The position numbers and the translations under genes are program-made. 64,000 bases of DNA, taken from positions 1,110,302 to 1,174,301 of the forward strand of contig CAWACX010000001.1 of the NCBI GenBank assembly GCA_963780755.1. The letters are read 5' to 3'. This document shows, piece after piece, positions 60,368 through 64,000 of this stretch. The DNA comes from JALYNX01 sp963780755 (GTDB taxonomy: Bacteria > Actinomycetota > Acidimicrobiia > Spongiisociales > ZC4RG35). A model generated the notes under the pieces. That model was not told the DNA's origin. It worked only from the letters and a program-made list of their open reading frames with translations, and did no database searches. The number at the start of each line of letters is the position of its first letter. Positions within the stretch are counted from its first letter, which is position 1.

Positions 60368-61414
60368 ATGTTGGGGTCGAGCCACAGAGTCACCATCAAA
60401 GACGTGGCTGCGCTCTGCGGAGTGTCGACCCAGACCGTGTCCCGAGTGCTCAACAAGCGCCCGGATGTCGCCCCGGATACGAGACAGCGAATCGAAGGCG
60501 CCATCGCCACCCTCGGCTACAGCCCGAGTGCCGTGGCTCGAACCCTCGTCGCCAGACGCAGCAACGCCATCGGTGTCCTCCTCGCCGGAATGGGATACAC
60601 CGGAACCGTTTCCACTCTGCGTGGCATCATCGATGAGTCGGCCAATCTCGGGCTCACTGTCCTCATCGCCGAACTTCCCGAGGGTGACAGCCTCGACGAT
60701 CCTCGTCCTGCAGTCGCGGCTCTGGTCGAGCGCCATGTCGACGGCATCATCATGTCCGTCCCTGCCGTCGGGCATGCGGTGGATCGGATCAAGGCCGTCT
60801 TACCCGACCGTCATGAGCCGGTCGTCTTTGTAAAGGCCGGCGTATCGGACACACACTCCAGTGTGCTGGTCGACAACGCCGCCGCGGTTGAGGAGGTGGT
60901 AGACCATCTGGTCTCGATCGGCAGAAGCCGGATCGGCCACATCTCCGGCCCTGCCAACTGGCATGAGGCGCGCGACCGCCGAAACGGCTGGGAAAGGGCA
61001 TTGAACCGGCACGGGCTCGATGCCGACCCCGGCCTGTGCGAAGAGGGGGACTGGTCGCCCCATACTGGGGCCGCGGCCATGAGCGCCCTGCTCGATCGCA
61101 TCCCGGATCTCGATGCTGTCGTAGCCGCCAACGACGGGATGGCCCTGGGGGCCATGCACACCCTGCGAGACCGGAGACTCCGCATACCCGAAGACATAGC
61201 GGTCACCGGCTTTGACGATATCGAGGAAGCTGCCTGGTTTGCTCCACCGCTCACCTCGGTCGCGCAACCCCTCGCCGAGATGGGGCGACAGGCGGTGCGA
61301 AGGCTCTGGTCTGAGTTCAATGGCAACGCCACCCCGCCCATCGTCATCCCGCTCCGCGCCGAGCTCGATGGTTCGCGAGACACCATCGGCGCCGGCCAAA
61401 CCGGGGCCGAATAG
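60368..61414 (+). CDS. LacI-family transcriptional regulator
   Basis: The 348-residue protein has an N-terminal LacI helix-turn-helix (VTIKDVAALCGVSTQTVSRV) with hinge helix (SPSAVARTL) and a sugar-binding-like effector domain (DGIIMSVPAVGH, AVVAANDGMALGAMHTL, VTGFDDIEEAAWFAPPLT). It is divergent from the ytfQ-like operon and surely controls it, probably also itself, through the inverted operator pair. The inducer is presumably the transported sugar. A GAGGAG ribosome site precedes the ATG. Confidence 0.93.
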   Translation: MLGSSHRVTIKDVAALCGVSTQTVSRVLNKRPDVAPDTRQRIEGAIATLGYSPSAVARTLVARRSNAIGVLLAGMGYTGTVSTLRGIIDESANLGLTVLIAELPEGDSLDDPRPAVAALVERHVDGIIMSVPAVGHAVDRIKAVLPDRHEPVVFVKAGVSDTHSSVLVDNAAAVEEVVDHLVSIGRSRIGHISGPANWHEARDRRNGWERALNRHGLDADPGLCEEGDWSPHTGAAAMSALLDRIPDLDAVVAANDGMALGAMHTLRDRRLRIPEDIAVTGFDDIEEAAWFAPPLTSVAQPLAEMGRQAVRRLWSEFNGNATPPIVIPLRAELDGSRDTIGAGQTGAE

Positions 61415-61433
61415 GCCACTGCGCCGGCCCCGC

Positions 61434-61652
61434 TCAGGCGAGGATCCTGGCCTTCTCCCGCTCGAACTCGTCGTCGGTGAGGACCCCCGAAGCCCAAAGC
61501 TCACCCAGCCTCTTGAGACGATCCAGCCGGATGTCGGTCTCCGACTCCACCTTGGGGGCGGCCGGCGGCAAGGGCCTGTCGCCCGGAGTTGCCGTCATTT
61601 TGACCCAGAGGTCGCGATTCATCTCACGGACGACGGGCGGGCGGATCCGCAT
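61434..61652 (-). CDS. Small SHOCT-domain protein
   Basis: The 72-residue protein ends in a SHOCT module (RLDRLKRLGELWASGVLTDDEFEREKARIL, landmark GVLTDDEFEREKARIL), a short helical pair found at the ends of many bacterial proteins. The rest is Pro-rich. The start at 61652 is six bases after AGGAGG; one codon earlier is possible. Function unknown. It converges with the LacI gene. Confidence 0.75.
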   Translation of the reverse strand: MRIRPPVVREMNRDLWVKMTATPGDRPLPPAAPKVESETDIRLDRLKRLGELWASGVLTDDEFEREKARILA

Positions 61653-61820
61653 CATTGGCCTCCTGGAGACCATGCGGCGGACACGGCCATCGCGTCGATC
61701 CTTGTGGTCTCAACCATGGCCGGAATCTACCGTTTGCGGGTCGCCGACTCCGCGTTCGCCGACGCATGGAGGGCGCTGAAGAGAGGGCACCAGCGGAGCA
61801 TCGAGAAGAGCTTCGGGGAG

Positions 61821-62492
61821 TCAGAGAATAATGAGCGAGCCCTGCGCTGTGACCCGCTCGCTGGTGGTGGCCTGGTACACCCGGTGGCCATCGGAATAGA
61901 CGTTGGTGTTGGGGCAACCGTCGGCCTGGTAGTTGACCCGGAAGGCAGCAGGGGCCAGATACTCTCCGCCGAGCCCGATGGCCGAAGGCTCGGACCAGGC
62001 GGCCACGCTTCTCGGATCTGAGCACTCACAGAAGAGTTCGGTCCAGACCATCAGCCGACCTAGATGGTCACCGCCGACGTGGAGATCGCGGACCACGGTC
62101 ACGACACCGGTCTCGATGTCGGTGATCTCACCTCTCCAGCCGGCCTCCGGTGAGGGGGAGATCCGCAAGCCGTACCTCCGCCCCGGCAGCCAGGCGTAGT
62201 CCCGGGTGTTCGGATCTCCCGGTGTGCTGGGGAGCGAGGAATTGGATCCGGGAAGGATGTTTCCCCGGGCGTCATAACCACCCCAGTTGACGGCCTGGTG
62301 GCCGGGGTAGCGGGGATTCCATTGCAGTCCGAGGTGCGCTCCGCCCTTCGAGCCGGAGCCATCCAGGAACGATGCCTGGAGGGCCCAGAAGTAGAGACGG
62401 TCCACCGAGGGAGGCTCGAGGACCTCCAACGTCACCGTCACTTCGTGGGCCGGTTTGTCGAGATCCCAGAAGAGGTGGAAGGAGAAAGCCAT
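61821..62492 (-). CDS. Unrecognised 223-residue protein
   Basis: I do not recognise a family. There is no signal peptide. The sequence is rich in Trp, Gly and Tyr with a beta-strand pattern (HLFWDLDKPAHEVTVTLEVL; GGAHLGLQWNPRYPG; YLAPAAFRVNYQADGCPNTN as landmarks), suggesting an all-beta, perhaps lectin-like fold, and it has four cysteines (CEC, C). It is divergent from the arsR-type gene with 86 bases between. The gap 61653-61820 below it shows nothing. Confidence 0.6.
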   Translation of the reverse strand: MAFSFHLFWDLDKPAHEVTVTLEVLEPPSVDRLYFWALQASFLDGSGSKGGAHLGLQWNPRYPGHQAVNWGGYDARGNILPGSNSSLPSTPGDPNTRDYAWLPGRRYGLRISPSPEAGWRGEITDIETGVVTVVRDLHVGGDHLGRLMVWTELFCECSDPRSVAAWSEPSAIGLGGEYLAPAAFRVNYQADGCPNTNVYSDGHRVYQATTSERVTAQGSLIIL

Positions 62493-62541
62493 GCGATTTC
62501 TTCTTTTCGAACGAGCTGGACAGGAGAAGGGTACCGACTAC

Positions 62542-62575
62542 TTGACAAGGACTTCATACGACCGTATTGGTTGTA
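62542..62575 (+). promoter_or_regulatory. Promoter with imperfect palindrome ahead of the arsR-type gene
   Basis: A perfect -35 TTGACA (62542-62547) is followed after 17 bases by TATTGG (62565-62570). The imperfect palindrome TACGACCGTATTGGTTGTA (62557-62575; arms differ at one position) covers the -10 region, as expected for ArsR autoregulation. Confidence 0.65.
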
Positions 62576-62578
62576 TAG

Positions 62579-62908
62579 ATGCAGATCGCCCCTCCCGACT
62601 TCGACCGCATGTTCGGCGCGCTGGCGGACCCCACCCGCCGCGACATCTTCCGCCGCGCAATCGACTCCGAGGGGGGGTCGCCGAGCTGGCGCGCCAGTAC
62701 CCGATGAGTCTTGCGGCGGTGCAGAAGCACGTCGCCGTGCTCGAGCGGGCTGAACTGGTCACCAAGCAAGCATCGGGCGGCGCAAGGTCGTCCGTACCAA
62801 CATCGAGGGCCTGCGCGTCCCACGCCGGCGCCTCGACCGGTCGAGGAGCTGTGGCGGGGCCGGATCGAGCGCATGTCCATCGTCGACGAAGACAAAGGAG
62901 ACAGACCG
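62579..62908 (+). pseudogene. ArsR-family regulator, broken by several frameshifts
   Basis: Frame 1 begins MQIAPPDFDRMFGALADPTRR, a typical ArsR start; a second frame holds GVAELARQYPMSLAAVQKHVAVLERAEL (the helix-turn-helix; landmark SLAAVQKHVAVLE); a third holds VEELWRGRIERM near the end. At least two indels lie at about 62672 (a run of seven G) and 62780. Together they make a normal ArsR of about 105 residues. I think errors near the end of a contig are the cause. Confidence 0.75.
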
Positions 62909-63414
62909 ATGACCGTGACCGACGTCCGCAAGGACCCCCACGCCCTGACGATGACCCTCACCGCCGAGTTCGACGCCTGCGCCGAGCGAGTGTGGCAGAT
63001 CTGGTCGGACCCGCGCCAGTTGGAGCGCTGGTGGGGGCCGCCGACATACCCAGCGACCTTCGTCAACCACGAGCTGCGCCCGGCGGCCGTGTCGAGTACC
63101 ACATGACCGGGCCCGAGGGTGACCAGCCGCGGGGTTGCTGGGACGTCCAGGAGGCCGATCCCCCGCACTCCGGCTGCGTCCGGGACGGCTTCGCCAACGA
63201 GGACGGTAGCCGAACACGGAGATGCCGGACGGCGAGATGCGGGTGACGATCGAGGAGATCGGCGCCGGGCGGACCCGGATGGCGATCCTGACCAAGTTCG
63301 CCAGCCCCGAGGTCATGGAACAGATCGTCGAGATGGGCCGGAGAAGGGATGGCCCAGGCCCCCGGCCAGATCGACGCCATCTCGAGGAAGACCGCAGCAG
63401 AAAGGGGCAACACG
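62909..63414 (+). pseudogene. SRPBCC/AHSA1-type protein, broken by frameshifts
   Basis: The start MTVTDVRKDPHALTMTLTAEF and DACAERVWQIWSDPRQLERWWGPP are the AHSA1-like START fold. Later pieces in other frames (VEYHMTGPEGDQPRGCWDV; EMPDGEMRVTIEEIGAGRTRMAIL as landmarks) complete the domain. Indels lie near 63085, 63170-63210 and 63340. ArsR plus AHSA1-like gene pairs are common in actinobacteria. End position approximate. Confidence 0.72.
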
Positions 63415-64000
63415 ATGACACTGACCGCACAAGCCACCCGCAACCTGGAGGTGCCGGGCACGACTCTGGCCTACGAAGTTCGGCCTGGGAGCTGGACGGA
63501 CGCAACTCCCCTGTTCCTGATCGGTTCGCCGATGGCGGAGGCCGCCGGCTTCGCCACACTGGCGGGCCATTTCACCGACCGCACGGTGGATCACCTACGA
63601 CCCTCGTGGCAGCGAGCGCAGCCAACTGAGCGAGCCGACCACACCGCCGACACCCGATGGAGCACGCCGACGATCTCAACCGGATCATCCAGGAGCTCGG
63701 AGGTGGGCCGGTCGACCTGTTCGCGAGCAGCGGCGACCAGGTGAACACACTGGCTCTCGTCGCCCGCTACCCCGATGACGTGCGGACCCTGGTGGCGCAC
63801 GAGCCGCCGGTCCCCAAGCTCCTCCCCGACCGAGAGGCGGCACTGGCGGCCTCTCGTGCCGTGAACGAGACGTATCGGCAGCAGGGTGGGGTGCGGGGAT
63901 GGCCCACTTCATCGCCGTGGTCAGCCACCGTGGCGAGTTCCCCGCTGACTGGGCGCAGCAGCCCGGGCCCGACCGACAATGTTCGGCCTGCCGACCGAAG
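63415..64000 (+). pseudogene. Alpha/beta-hydrolase, frameshifted and cut off by the window end
   Basis: The start MTLTAQATRNLEVPGTTLAYE and SPMAEAAGFATLAGHFTDRTV fit an alpha/beta-hydrolase. Later frames supply TYDPRGSERSQLSEPT, the nucleophile region PVDLFASSG and NTLALVARYPDDVRTLVAHEPP. Indels lie near 63585-63600, 63655 and 63738. The gene continues past the window. Substrate unknown. Confidence 0.72.

Noticed and set aside
61716..62021. Small plus-strand protein opposite the unrecognised 223-residue gene
   Set aside because: No ribosome site, no family resemblance, and the minus-strand frame has better coding character.
1..64000. CRISPR arrays, insertion sequences, prophage or rRNA
   Set aside because: No regularly spaced repeats, transposase, integrase or phage genes and no rRNA motifs were seen; the dispersed repeat has only four scattered copies.

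Overview
This is a high-GC, gene-dense, mostly housekeeping stretch of an actinobacterial chromosome. WhiB, Ku plus a stand-alone LigD-type ligase, DUF3107, DUF7144, DUF1385 and an AbrB/zinc-ribbon protein all point to Actinobacteria. The many lipoproteins with Thr-rich linkers after the lipobox resemble those common in Acidimicrobiia, but that class-level placement is inference. I see no insertion sequence, prophage, CRISPR array, rRNA or integrase.

Layout. 1-1064: end of a 2-oxoacid:ferredoxin oxidoreductase operon. 1117-2822: two membrane proteins. 2812-6956 (minus): a translationally coupled paaABCDE-tetR operon (phenylacetyl-CoA epoxidase) with a perfect palindrome filling the spacer of its promoter. 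7032-13813: a lipoprotein, a frameshifted ABC-F ATPase, an alpha/beta-hydrolase/adenylate cyclase fusion, a two-subunit CoA-transferase, an exported intradiol dioxygenase and an SRPBCC protein. 13808-20949 (minus): the whole F-type ATP synthase operon (atpZ-I-B-E-F-H-A-G-D-C) behind a perfect Rex-type operator. 21106-25999: a branched-chain amino acid type ABC transporter with a LivM-LivG fusion. 26200-37188 (minus): glyA, tsaC, prmC, prfA, DUF1385, rpmE, rho, thrC, interrupted at 28921-31899 by an opposite-strand cassette of response regulator, membrane HEAT-repeat protein and glycosyltransferase. 37299-43780: a reductase, tRNA-Arg, ku/ligase, GatB/YqeY, a phosphodiesterase, whiB, DUF3107, LysM and a GSDH-fold lipoprotein. 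43822-52725: prs-glmU, tRNA-Gln, an ABC exporter, ispE-rsmA-tatD, AbrB-like, rsmI-DUF192. 52766-55297: metallopeptidase, shikimate kinase and truncated haemoglobin. 55314-61414: a YtfQRT-YjfF-like sugar ABC operon with a divergent LacI regulator and dense operators. 61434-64000: SHOCT protein, an unrecognised protein and a broken arsR-SRPBCC-hydrolase cluster running off the end.

Two themes cut across the window. First, at least six conserved genes (ABC-F, glyA, glycosyltransferase, rho, thrC, aroK) each carry a single-base frameshift, several at short homopolymers, and the last 1.5 kb carries several more. Essential genes cannot all be dead, so I read these as consensus errors and annotate the genes as intact with a frameshift. 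Second, the intergenic spaces hold several crisp, unexplained regulatory structures: matching operators placed exactly 16 bases before the starts of atpZ and whiB, a four-copy dispersed repeat, a 28-bp inverted repeat at the likely transcription start of the haemoglobin gene, and a near-perfect 24-bp inverted operator pair before the sugar transporter.
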